From Planctomycetota bacterium (lineage in GTDB: Bacteria > Planctomycetota > Brocadiia > Brocadiales > Brocadiaceae), in assembly GCA_023261465.1 (NCBI GenBank), contig JAHFOW010000139.1:1-7733 (forward strand): a DNA stretch of 7,733 bases, read 5' to 3'. Below, piece after piece: positions 1 to 6,798 of the stretch (positions are counted from its first letter, which is position 1; every line of letters begins with the position of its first letter). The position numbers and the translations under genes were made by a program. The notes under the pieces are model-generated. The model had not been told where the DNA came from. It saw only the letters and a list, made by a program, of their open reading frames with translations, and ran no database searches.

Positions 1-136
1 CCCTGTAAGTACGATAATTAATTGTCTCTGGTTTCTTAACTTCTCCATAAGACCAGCTTCTTATTTCGTCAGGAGAAGACAGGGATATTTTTACCGAACT
101 GTATTCATTAATCTTATCGTACAATAAATCTGCCAT
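1..136 (-). CDS. rpoC: RNA polymerase beta-prime subunit, N-terminal fragment (cut by window edge)
   Basis: Only the first 45 codons are inside the window; the frame is open to the edge. The translation starts MADLLYDKINEYSSVKISL and continues with the highly conserved opening of beta-prime, including SPDEIRSWSYGEV followed by KKPETINYRTYR. This segment precedes the zinc-binding ribbon near the clamp, whose cysteines would lie just outside the window. Beta-prime carries the catalytic Mg-binding aspartates of RNA polymerase, but they are far downstream and cannot be checked here. The start is supported by a GAGGT ribosome-binding site six bases upstream, within the 12-base gap that follows the rpoB stop. 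The close spacing implies translational coupling with rpoB, which would help keep beta and beta-prime in balance. Identity is essentially certain; completeness is not visible. Confidence 0.97.
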   Translation of the reverse strand, partial: MADLLYDKINEYSSVKISLSSPDEIRSWSYGEVKKPETINYRTYR

Positions 137-148
137 TTTGTGACCTCT

Positions 149-3100
149 TTATTTTTCTTTTAATGCTTCCAATTTTTTCTTTTCTAATTTCAAACTAAGA
201 CCAAGTCCGGCAATTTCATTTGCGAGAACTTCAAACGATGCAGGAGTTCCAGCCTCGAGCGTATTTTCGCCTTTAACCATAGATTCATAGATTTTAGTCC
301 TGCCTTCCACATCATCACTCTTTACCGTAAGCAACTCTTGTAAATTATGCGCAGCTCCGTACGCCTCAAGCGCCCATACTTCCATTTCACCAAAGCGCTG
401 CCCACCAAACCTTGCTTTACCACCCAATGGTTGTTGTGTAATTAAAGAATAAGGTCCCGTTGCCCTTGCGTGTACTTTTTCATCAACCAAGTGATGAAGT
501 TTCAGCATATACATATAGCCTACAGTTACCTTTTGCTCTAAAGATTCCCCCGTACGACCATCATACAAAACGGATTTACCGTCCTCTGGCAAACCAGCTT
601 CTTTAAGCGTCGCCCGAATCTCGCCCTCACTAGCACCTTCGAAGATAGGTGTTATCGCACGAAAACCCAGTTTTTTTGCTGCAAAACCCAAATGAGTTTC
701 CAGTATCTGACCTACATTCATACGCGAAGGAACACCCAATGGATTTAAAAGCATTTCGACCCTTGTTCCATCAGCCAAAAAAGGCATGTCTTCTTCAGGC
801 AGAATCTTTGAAATAACACCTTTATTCCCGTGCCTACCCGCCATTTTATCACCAACTGACAATTTTCTCTTGGTTGCTATCGATATTTTTGCTAGCTCTA
901 AAACCCCCGTTGGCAACTCATCACCTCGTTTTAGATGGTTTATCTTTCTATCGCGCTCGTCCTTTAATTGCTCTATTTTTTCACAATACTCACTGCTAAT
1001 TTCTAACGCCTTCTCTTTTTTCTTTTTATTTTTAAAGTCCACATTTTCTATATCAAAGCACTCTTCCAGAGCCAGCACAGACTTAATAGGCATTCCCTTT
1101 TCTATCTCATAAACCTGTCCAGTTTGTATGTCTACAAGCGGTTCATTGATTTCTTCGCCAAGCACTTTCAACATTTTATTAAATTCTTTTACAATTGCTT
1201 CATCAAACTTCAATTCTATTTCATTAATTTCCTGTAAAATCCTCTGCCTCTTTTCATCTGAAAGATAAGATTTTCTCGAAAACACTTGTGCGTTTATAAT
1301 TATACCTTCCATTCCTGAAGATACTTCCAGTGATTCATTCTTCACGTCCTCGCCAGCACGGCCAAAGATAGCGTGTAGTAATTTCTCTTCAGGTGACAAT
1401 TCACTTCTGCTCTTCGGTGCAATTTTACCAACCAAAATATCTCCCGGCTTTACCTTTGTCCCTACCCTTATTATTCCATTTTCATTAAGATTCCTGAGAG
1501 CCTTTTCCGAGACATTTGGTATATCACGGGTAAACTCTTCTCTTCCTAACTTAGTCTCCCTGATTTCAACCTCAAACTCATCTCTATGTATGGAAGTAAA
1601 ACGGTCATCTTTTAACAACGCCTCGCTGATTACCATAGCATCTTCAAAATTATATCCATCCCACGTCATAAAAGCGACAAGCACATTTTTCCCTAGGCTT
1701 AATTCTCCTTTGTAGGTTGCAGCCCCATCCGCAATCACATCTCCCTTTTTTACTTTTTGGCCTTCTACCACTATCGGCTTCTGATTTAGGCACGTACCTT
1801 CATTGAGACCTACAAATTTTCTGAGCTTATACACATCCCGCCCGTCAACAACTATTTCATCAGCTGTTACTTTCGAAATAGATCCAGAATTTTCAGCAAG
1901 AACACACATACTAGAATTTTGAGCTACCACCTTTTCCATACCAGTACCAACCCTTGGCGGCTCTGTCCGTATGAGCGGTACCGCTTGTCTTTGCATATTT
2001 GAACCCATCAATGCCCTGTTGGCATCACTGTGTTCAAGAAATGGTATTAAACTTGCGGAAACCCCAACCATTTGTTTTGGCGATACATCCATATAATTAA
2101 CATCTTTTAAGCTAACACTATGAAAATCACCGTTATATCTGCACAACACACCTTCCTTATCGGCTTTTTCCTTGTGTTTAATTATAACATCAGCAGGAGC
2201 AATTAGTTTATTCTCCTCTTCATCAGCTCGCAGATATCCTATTTTGTTTGTAACACTTCCATTTTCTAAAAGTCTATATGGAGTAATCAGGAATCCATAC
2301 TCGTCGATAGAAGCATAAATGCTTAACGAAGCAATCAAACCTATATTAGTACCTTCCGGTGTTTCGATTGGACATACCCTGCCATAATGGGATACATGTA
2401 CGTCTCTAACCTCAAATCCCGCCCGCTTTCTATTTAAACCCCCAGGACCCAATGCGCTCAATCTTCTTTCATGGGTCAACTGTGCAAGAGGATTCGTCTG
2501 ATCCAAAACTTGCGATAATTCGCTCCGGCTGAAAAAATAGTCTATAGCCGAGAATATTGTTTTTGAGTTAACCAGAGATCGCGGCGTTAATTGATCCGAA
2601 TCTTTCAGGCTTAACCTTTCCTGTACCGTTCTTCTTAATTTTAAAAATCCCTTGCGCAGTTCTTCACCAGCCAATTCATCTATTGTTCTTAGTCTTCGAT
2701 TACCTAAATTATCAATATCGTCTATAGATACACCCGAATCTTCTCTTCTCAGCTTCATTATGTAGCGTATCGCTTCCACATAATCTTCTTTTTGCAAAGT
2801 CATTTCAGACTCATTGATATTGTGCCCTAATTTTCTATTCAGCCTGAACCTTCCCACAGACCCCAACCTGTACCTCTTGGCATCGAAGAATTTATCATAA
2901 AATAATTGCTTTGCCTTTTCAACCTGCTGTGGATTTCCAGGCCGGAATCTTACATAGATTTTCAACAAAGCATCTTCGTGGGATTTCGTAAAGTCAGACT
3001 CTAAAGAATATAACATTAGCGGATCTTCCATCTTCTTAATAACTTCGACCTTTTTAATCTCCAAATCCGCAATCGCCTTTACTATTGTATCAGATATCGG

Positions 3101-3844
3101 CCGTCCGGCTTCTAAAACAATTTCTCCAGTTTGAGGATTAACAATCTTATCAACCGAGTATTTGCCGCGCAACTTTGCAACAGAAGCATAATCTGCTATC
3201 TTAATTGTTTCAGTTTCATAAAAAAGTCTTATTATATCTTCATCGTTTGAATACTCACTTGACAACGCCCTTAAAAAACAAGTAGCAGGCAATTTCCCAC
3301 TCTGGTCAATTCTTACCGTAAGTATATCCTTTTTACCAACCTCTAACTCAATCCAGCTACCTCTTTCGGGTATTATCCTGCACGAATGCAATCTTTTTTC
3401 AGCATGGAAATCTTCAATAAAATCAATACCAGGCGATCTATGCAATTGCGTTACAATTACCCTTTCCGTTCCATTTATAATAAACTCGCCGCCACCTACC
3501 ATAACTGGTATTTCACCCATGTAAACCTCTTCCTCTATGGGCTCTGATTTATTTAACCGCAACCAGACACGAAACGGACGACCATACGTTAAGCGTAGTT
3601 GCCTACATTCATCCTGCGTATACCGCGGCTTACCAAGCTCATACTTTATGTAGTCCAGCGACAGAGTACCGTCGTAATTACTGATAGGAAAAATCTCTCT
3701 CAGTATCGCTTCTATTCCGAAGTTTTTTCTTCGAGATGCGGGTATGTCTGCCTGTATAAAATTGCTATACGCCTTTGTCTGAATTTGCACAAGGTTTTGA
3801 ATTTCAATTATATCAACAACCTTGCCGTAATTTCGGATTTCCAT
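149..3844 (-). CDS. rpoB: DNA-directed RNA polymerase subunit beta
   Basis: Beta forms the upper pincer and, with beta-prime, the active centre of RNA polymerase. The frame is complete at 1231 residues, against 1342 in E. coli, so the large Proteobacterial insertions are absent. Visible landmarks in order: an N-terminal protrusion/lobe region with YELGKPRYT (about 68-76); the rifampicin pocket at 441-469, containing SQVLDQTNPL and LSALGPGG; HYGRVCPIETPEGTNIGL (486-503); the FEDA acidic pair E734/D735 in WDGYNFEDAMVIS, matching E. coli E813/D814; a Lys/Glu-rich helical stretch at about 866-972; the family signature GDKMAGRHGNKGV (998-1010); and the C-terminal clamp segment GGKARFGGQRFGEMEVWALE (1141-1160). 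The start MEIRNYGKV sits a few bases after a weak GGGA ribosome-binding site in a 45-base gap after rplL. The gene was probably vertically inherited and is intact. Confidence 0.99.
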   Translation of the reverse strand: MEIRNYGKVVDIIEIQNLVQIQTKAYSNFIQADIPASRRKNFGIEAILREIFPISNYDGTLSLDYIKYELGKPRYTQDECRQLRLTYGRPFRVWLRLNKSEPIEEEVYMGEIPVMVGGGEFIINGTERVIVTQLHRSPGIDFIEDFHAEKRLHSCRIIPERGSWIELEVGKKDILTVRIDQSGKLPATCFLRALSSEYSNDEDIIRLFYETETIKIADYASVAKLRGKYSVDKIVNPQTGEIVLEAGRPISDTIVKAIADLEIKKVEVIKKMEDPLMLYSLESDFTKSHEDALLKIYVRFRPGNPQQVEKAKQLFYDKFFDAKRYRLGSVGRFRLNRKLGHNINESEMTLQKEDYVEAIRYIMKLRREDSGVSIDDIDNLGNRRLRTIDELAGEELRKGFLKLRRTVQERLSLKDSDQLTPRSLVNSKTIFSAIDYFFSRSELSQVLDQTNPLAQLTHERRLSALGPGGLNRKRAGFEVRDVHVSHYGRVCPIETPEGTNIGLIASLSIYASIDEYGFLITPYRLLENGSVTNKIGYLRADEEENKLIAPADVIIKHKEKADKEGVLCRYNGDFHSVSLKDVNYMDVSPKQMVGVSASLIPFLEHSDANRALMGSNMQRQAVPLIRTEPPRVGTGMEKVVAQNSSMCVLAENSGSISKVTADEIVVDGRDVYKLRKFVGLNEGTCLNQKPIVVEGQKVKKGDVIADGAATYKGELSLGKNVLVAFMTWDGYNFEDAMVISEALLKDDRFTSIHRDEFEVEIRETKLGREEFTRDIPNVSEKALRNLNENGIIRVGTKVKPGDILVGKIAPKSRSELSPEEKLLHAIFGRAGEDVKNESLEVSSGMEGIIINAQVFSRKSYLSDEKRQRILQEINEIELKFDEAIVKEFNKMLKVLGEEINEPLVDIQTGQVYEIEKGMPIKSVLALEECFDIENVDFKNKKKKEKALEISSEYCEKIEQLKDERDRKINHLKRGDELPTGVLELAKISIATKRKLSVGDKMAGRHGNKGVISKILPEEDMPFLADGTRVEMLLNPLGVPSRMNVGQILETHLGFAAKKLGFRAITPIFEGASEGEIRATLKEAGLPEDGKSVLYDGRTGESLEQKVTVGYMYMLKLHHLVDEKVHARATGPYSLITQQPLGGKARFGGQRFGEMEVWALEAYGAAHNLQELLTVKSDDVEGRTKIYESMVKGENTLEAGTPASFEVLANEIAGLGLSLKLEKKKLEALKEK

Positions 3845-3889
3845 AATTATCCCGCTAAAAGTTAGAGGAAATACTCACTCAATTTAATT

Positions 3890-4306
3890 TTATTTGATCT
3901 CTACCTTACCGCCAGCAGCTTCAAGTGCTTTTTTAATCTTCTCGGCGTCTTCTTTTGTAACACCTTCTTTCACCGTTTTTGGAGCACCCTCAACCAAATC
4001 TTTAGCCTCCTTCAAACCCAGATTGGTCTCAGCCCTAACCGCCTTAATTACCTGTATCTTGTTTGCGCCCCCATCTTTTAATATCACATCAAAAGACGTT
4101 TTTTCTTCAACAGCTTGCGCCTTACCTTCCGCCGCTACTGCGGCAGGCGCTGCAGCTACTGCTGATGCAGCTGAAACGCCAAACTTTTGCTCAAAAGCCT
4201 TAACGAGCTGCGCCGCTTCTAAAAGGGTCATCCCCGCCACCATATCAAGAACCTGCGCAATCTTACCAGAAGGTTCAACTGATTTCACTTCACTTGCTTG
4301 AGTCAT
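3890..4306 (-). CDS. rplL: Ribosomal protein bL12 (L7/L12), with N-terminal extension
   Basis: L7/L12 is the multi-copy stalk protein that recruits and activates the GTPase factors EF-Tu, EF-G, IF2 and RF3 on the 50S subunit. The 138-residue product has the usual three parts: an N-terminal dimerisation and L10-binding helical domain (about 15-45, ending FEQKFGVSA); an Ala/Val-rich flexible hinge (about 46-66); and a C-terminal factor-binding domain (about 70-138) with FDVILKDGGANKIQVIKAVR and LGLKEAKDLVEGAP. It is longer than the roughly 120-130 residues usual in the family because of about 14 extra residues before the dimerisation helix. The upstream start is nevertheless well supported, because a perfect AGGAGG lies six bases before it. 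It follows rplJ by 36 bases, as is standard. No defects were seen. Confidence 0.98.
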   Translation of the reverse strand: MTQASEVKSVEPSGKIAQVLDMVAGMTLLEAAQLVKAFEQKFGVSAASAVAAAPAAVAAEGKAQAVEEKTSFDVILKDGGANKIQVIKAVRAETNLGLKEAKDLVEGAPKTVKEGVTKEDAEKIKKALEAAGGKVEIK

Positions 4307-4312
4307 TTTAAT

Positions 4313-4318
4313 CCTCCT
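4313..4318 (-). promoter_or_regulatory. Strong ribosome-binding site of rplL
   Basis: On the minus strand the bases read AGGAGG, six bases before the rplL ATG. It is the best match to the anti-Shine-Dalgarno sequence in the window; rplJ just upstream has only a GGGAAG-type site at about 11 bases. This fits the need for several L7/L12 copies per single L10 on each ribosome, and it decides the long N-terminal form of L7/L12. The stoichiometry link is inference from known family biology. Confidence 0.8.
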
Positions 4319-4342
4319 ACTCTTTCAGGAAATTCAAAAAAT

Positions 4343-4870
4343 TTATCCACCACTTTTTTCTTTTTGGTCTTTAACCGCCTGTAGCACAGTAGCCAGGCTT
4401 CGCAACACAGAATTAAATGCACATACAACCCCTACTATTGGAGCATTAATACTTGAAACAATTTGAGTACGCAATGTGGGCATACTGGGAAGCTTTGCCA
4501 GATTTTTGATATCATCGGAAGAAAGGAGCACTCCATCCACCACACCACCGCGCAGAGAGAAAGTAAGTATTTTTTTAGAGCTTTCAATGACCTCCTTTGC
4601 CATAACAGCCGCATCTTCCCCACCGGTTACAATAGCCGAAGGACCTTTTAAAAGATTTTCAATTCCGGCAATCCCCACCTCTTTGAAAGCGATAGATGCA
4701 AGGGAATTCTTAACTATCTCAACACCAACTTTTTTTTTCGACAAATCCCTTCTTAGTTGACCGAATTCCAACGCATTTATTCCCTGATAGCCAATAACTA
4801 AAAAGCTATTCACGTTTCGATATCGCCCAACCATCTCTTTAACTACAAGTTGTTTTAATTCGTTTGCCAT
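4343..4870 (-). CDS. rplJ: Ribosomal protein uL10 (stalk base)
   Basis: L10 anchors the L7/L12 dimers to the 50S subunit at the L11-binding region of 23S rRNA. The 175-residue product is of usual length. The N-terminal rRNA-binding alpha/beta domain covers about 1-130, with the family segment NSFLVIGYQGINALEFGQLRRDL at about 21-43, then KNSLASIAF (54-62) and LLKGPSAIVTG (73-83). The C-terminal helical tail (about 145-172, VLRSLATVLQAVKDQKE) is where L7/L12 N-terminal dimers dock. In many bacteria an L10-L12 complex represses its own message by binding a leader upstream of rplJ. Here only 30 bases separate rplA from rplJ, so a classical long leader cannot fit in the gap. The ribosome-binding site GGGAAG is rather far (about 11 bases) from the ATG. 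Identity is firm from sequence and gene order. Confidence 0.98.
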   Translation of the reverse strand: MANELKQLVVKEMVGRYRNVNSFLVIGYQGINALEFGQLRRDLSKKKVGVEIVKNSLASIAFKEVGIAGIENLLKGPSAIVTGGEDAAVMAKEVIESSKKILTFSLRGGVVDGVLLSSDDIKNLAKLPSMPTLRTQIVSSINAPIVGVVCAFNSVLRSLATVLQAVKDQKEKSGG

Positions 4871-4900
4871 TGCTTTTTACTTCCCTTCGCAATTATTTTC

Positions 4901-5581
4901 CTAAATCTTCACCATGATCCCTGGACTCATTGTGGAAGACACAGAAACGTTCTGTACAAAGATCCCTTTTGCCGATGGAGGACGGGAGTTCGTTATGTGC
5001 TTAACAAAAGCATTTATGTTGTCTTCGAGATCTGCCTCGGAAAACGATTTCCGCCCAACTATCGCATGTACATTCGCTCCAGCATCAGTTCTATACTCTA
5101 TTTTACCAGCCTTAAATTCTTTCACTGCTGTTTCAATATCATCTGTTACAGTTCCTGATTTGGGAGAAGGCATCTTACCCTGAGGACCTAACACCCTACC
5201 CAGTTTACCCACAAGCTTCATCATATCAGATGTAGCAATTGCAACATCAAAATCTACCCAGCCACCTTCTACCTTTTTCACCAATTCCTCAGCGCCCACC
5301 TCATCGGCACCTGCCCTTTTTGCAAACTCAGCCTTTTCGCCAGCAGCGAAAACAACTACCTTTAAACTTTTTCCAATTCCTTTAGGCAAAGATACAGACC
5401 CTCTAATAAGCTGGTCTGATTGTTTTGGGTCTATGCCCAATTTCATTGCAACCTCAACGCTTTCATCAAACTTTGCAGGTTTAAAACTTTTCAGCAACTT
5501 TATTGACTCTTTCAGGTCATATTTTTTATCTGAATCGACCAGCTTTCTTGATTCCAGATATCTCTTACTTCTTTTTGCCAT
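4901..5581 (-). CDS. rplA: Ribosomal protein uL1
   Basis: L1 binds helices 76-78 of 23S rRNA, forms the mobile L1 stalk at the E site and takes part in release of deacylated tRNA. In many bacteria it also represses the L11-L1 message by binding an rRNA-like hairpin. The 226-residue product is slightly shorter than the E. coli protein (234), mainly at the C-terminus, which ends at SPGIMVKI. Domain I is built from both ends (about 1-67 and 160-226), with domain II inserted between. The L1 signature lies at about 122-145 (KLVGKLGRVLGPQGKMPSPK, then SGTV). The common MPNPK core reads MPSPK here. The RNA-binding segment FDESVEVAMKLGIDPKQSDQ (38-57) is canonical. The start follows an AAAGGA site about 10 bases upstream. 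It lies 47 bases after rplK. Confidence 0.98.
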   Translation of the reverse strand: MAKRSKRYLESRKLVDSDKKYDLKESIKLLKSFKPAKFDESVEVAMKLGIDPKQSDQLIRGSVSLPKGIGKSLKVVVFAAGEKAEFAKRAGADEVGAEELVKKVEGGWVDFDVAIATSDMMKLVGKLGRVLGPQGKMPSPKSGTVTDDIETAVKEFKAGKIEYRTDAGANVHAIVGRKSFSEADLEDNINAFVKHITNSRPPSAKGIFVQNVSVSSTMSPGIMVKI

Positions 5582-5603
5582 ATAAATATATTCCTTTCAA
5601 TCA

Positions 5604-5627
5604 ACCAGACCAAATGCCCCACCTGGT
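5604..5627 (-). promoter_or_regulatory. Short hairpin between rplK and rplA, possible L1 feedback site
   Basis: In the minus-strand RNA the stem starts immediately after the rplK stop codon: ACCAG pairs with CUGGU, extended inward by two G-U wobbles to seven pairs, around a ten-base loop GGGGCAUUUG. The element ends about 22 bases before the rplA start. There is no U-run, so it is not an intrinsic terminator. L1 is known to regulate the L11-L1 operon through a small hairpin resembling its 23S site, usually ahead of rplK; here the gap ahead of rplK is only 15 bases, so this position is an alternative. I cannot confirm the L1 recognition motif. The structure is seen; the role is a guess. Confidence 0.3.
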
Positions 5628-5628
5628 A

Positions 5629-6054
5629 TTAATCAACCACCTTAATTCCCATAGTACGCGCAGTTCCTTCTATCATTTTCATAGCTGCATCTATACTATC
5701 AGCATTCAAATCCCCCAGTTTCTTATTCGCAATTTCGTTTAGTTGCTGCCTCGTTATCTGTCCAACCTTCTGTCTGTTCGGCTCGGGCGACCCTTTTGCG
5801 ATACCTACCAGCTGCTTTATCAACACAGAGGCAGGCGGAGATTTTATAATAAACGTAAACGATTTATCTTTAAATACCGTTATCTCAACTGGCGTTAAAA
5901 TCCCCTGCAATTCTTTTGTCTTATCATTAAACTGCTTGACAAACTGTCCTATATTTACTCCATGTTGACCTAAAGCTGGCCCTACGGGCGGTGCCGGCGT
6001 CGCCTGACCACCTGGACATTGTAATTTTATCTTTGTTAATACTTCTTTAGCCAT
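5629..6054 (-). CDS. rplK: Ribosomal protein uL11
   Basis: L11 binds the GTPase-associated centre of 23S rRNA and, with L10 and L7/L12, forms the factor-binding stalk base; it is also needed for RelA-type sensing of uncharged tRNA. The 141-residue product matches the usual 141-142. The N-terminal domain (1-70) has the proline-rich turn TPAPPVGPALGQHGVNIGQF (19-38); P22 and P23 are the positions whose change gives thiostrepton resistance in other bacteria, and both are intact. The C-terminal rRNA-binding domain (about 72-141) has PPASVLIKQ, KGSPEPNRQKVGQIT and the signature GTARTMGIKVVD at the end. The start is fixed by a TAGGAG site six bases upstream, which overlaps the end of the 15-base gap after nusG, suggesting translational coupling to nusG. 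Confidence 0.99.
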   Translation of the reverse strand: MAKEVLTKIKLQCPGGQATPAPPVGPALGQHGVNIGQFVKQFNDKTKELQGILTPVEITVFKDKSFTFIIKSPPASVLIKQLVGIAKGSPEPNRQKVGQITRQQLNEIANKKLGDLNADSIDAAMKMIEGTARTMGIKVVD

Positions 6055-6069
6055 TTTATGCTCCTATCA

Positions 6070-6618
6070 TCAAATCGCTTCTACCTGCCAATATTCCAAT
6101 TCAACAGGTGTTGCCCTACCAAACACCGTGAGCATTACTTTTACTCGTCCACTGGTAGGGAGTACTTCCTCAACTACGCCATCATAATTTTCAAAAGGCC
6201 CTTCTTTAATTCTGACTTTTTCGCCCTCATGAAATACAATCTTTGCACGAGGTTTCTCCTCTTTATGTTCTACATCAGACAAAACCTTTTCTACCTCATA
6301 GCTTGACATTGGCACCGGCTTATCCTGACCCCCAATAAAATCACCCGCACCAGGCGTTTCCCGAATCAAAAACAGCACTTCATTTGGTATTTTACCGTTC
6401 TCGTCAACTTCGACTTCAGCCATAATATAGCCTGGGTATATCTTCCTATCTGTTACCTTTTTTTTACCACCTTTAATTTCGGAAACTTTTTCACTCGGAA
6501 CTAAAATATTTGAAACAAAACCTTCTAAACCCCTCGCTTTAACACGTTCAAGCAACCCCTCGCGTACTTTATCCTCTCTATTGCTCTGCACACGCAAAAC
6601 ATACCATCTTTTAGGCAT
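6070..6618 (-). CDS. nusG: Transcription elongation/antitermination factor NusG
   Basis: NusG binds the beta-prime clamp helices across the polymerase cleft, reduces pausing or promotes Rho action, and links polymerase to ribosomal protein S10. The 182-residue product (E. coli 181) has an NGN domain at about 1-115, with KRWYVLRVQSNREDKV near the start, RKIYPGYIMAEVEVDE (58-73) and the LIRETPGAGDFIGG segment (84-97). A charged linker (about 116-128) follows, then a C-terminal KOW domain (about 129-182) with GEKVRIKEGPFENYDGVVEEV and FGRATPVELEYWQVEAI. No long lineage-specific insertion is seen. The ATG has a GGTGGGA-type site seven bases upstream. The 180 bases before it, after secE, form the longest gap in the window, so nusG may be the first gene of an internally promoted or attenuated segment. 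Confidence 0.98.
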   Translation of the reverse strand: MPKRWYVLRVQSNREDKVREGLLERVKARGLEGFVSNILVPSEKVSEIKGGKKKVTDRKIYPGYIMAEVEVDENGKIPNEVLFLIRETPGAGDFIGGQDKPVPMSSYEVEKVLSDVEHKEEKPRAKIVFHEGEKVRIKEGPFENYDGVVEEVLPTSGRVKVMLTVFGRATPVELEYWQVEAI

Positions 6619-6661
6619 TCGTTAATCCCACCAGAAAATTCAGAAATACACTCCAAAAGCT

Positions 6662-6691
6662 CTTATATTAAATTTTAGCAATCACTCGGAA
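6662..6691 (-). promoter_or_regulatory. Weak sigma-70-like promoter candidate ahead of nusG
   Basis: On the minus strand TTCCGA (three of six matches to TTGACA) lies 18 bases before TATAAG (five of six matches to TATAAT). The start of transcription would fall near 6655, giving a leader of about 37 bases before the nusG ATG. The region is AT-rich, so a chance match is quite possible. An internal promoter between secE and nusG or rplK is plausible from operon logic, but nothing here proves it. Confidence 0.2.
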
Positions 6692-6769
6692 GGATCTAAA
6701 AGATTTGATAACGTTGATTACTCTGAAGATTTTATAATAACAAAGCCATAGACCTACGAGAAAGTCTTG

Positions 6770-6791
6770 CATATCCTTTCAACCGGATATG
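6770..6791 (-). repeat. Inverted repeat just downstream of secE (hairpin or attenuator candidate)
   Basis: In minus-strand RNA, CAUAUCC pairs perfectly with GGAUAUG over seven base pairs around the eight-base loop GGUUGAAA, starting seven bases after the secE stop. No U-run follows, so it is not a typical intrinsic terminator. It could protect the secE message end, act as a processing site or form part of a nusG leader structure. The remaining 6619-6769 gap shows no open frame of note, no RNA gene and no other strong repeat. Confidence 0.4.
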
Positions 6792-6798
6792 TAATGAC

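Noticed and set aside
786..1112. Plus-strand open frame of 108 codons inside rpoB
   Set aside because: It is wholly antisense to conserved rpoB codons, and its Ser/Phe-rich product has no family resemblance.
3894..4301. A 135-codon open frame on the plus strand, antisense to nearly all of rplL
   Set aside because: It mirrors the Ala- and Lys-rich codons of rplL, gives a low-complexity Ser/Ala-rich translation with no recognisable family, and has no support from gene order. It is best explained as a shadow of rplL.
6770..6791. Intrinsic terminator after secE
   Set aside because: The stem is only seven pairs, AT-rich at its base, and is followed by CAAGAC rather than a U-run. It is kept only as an inverted repeat.
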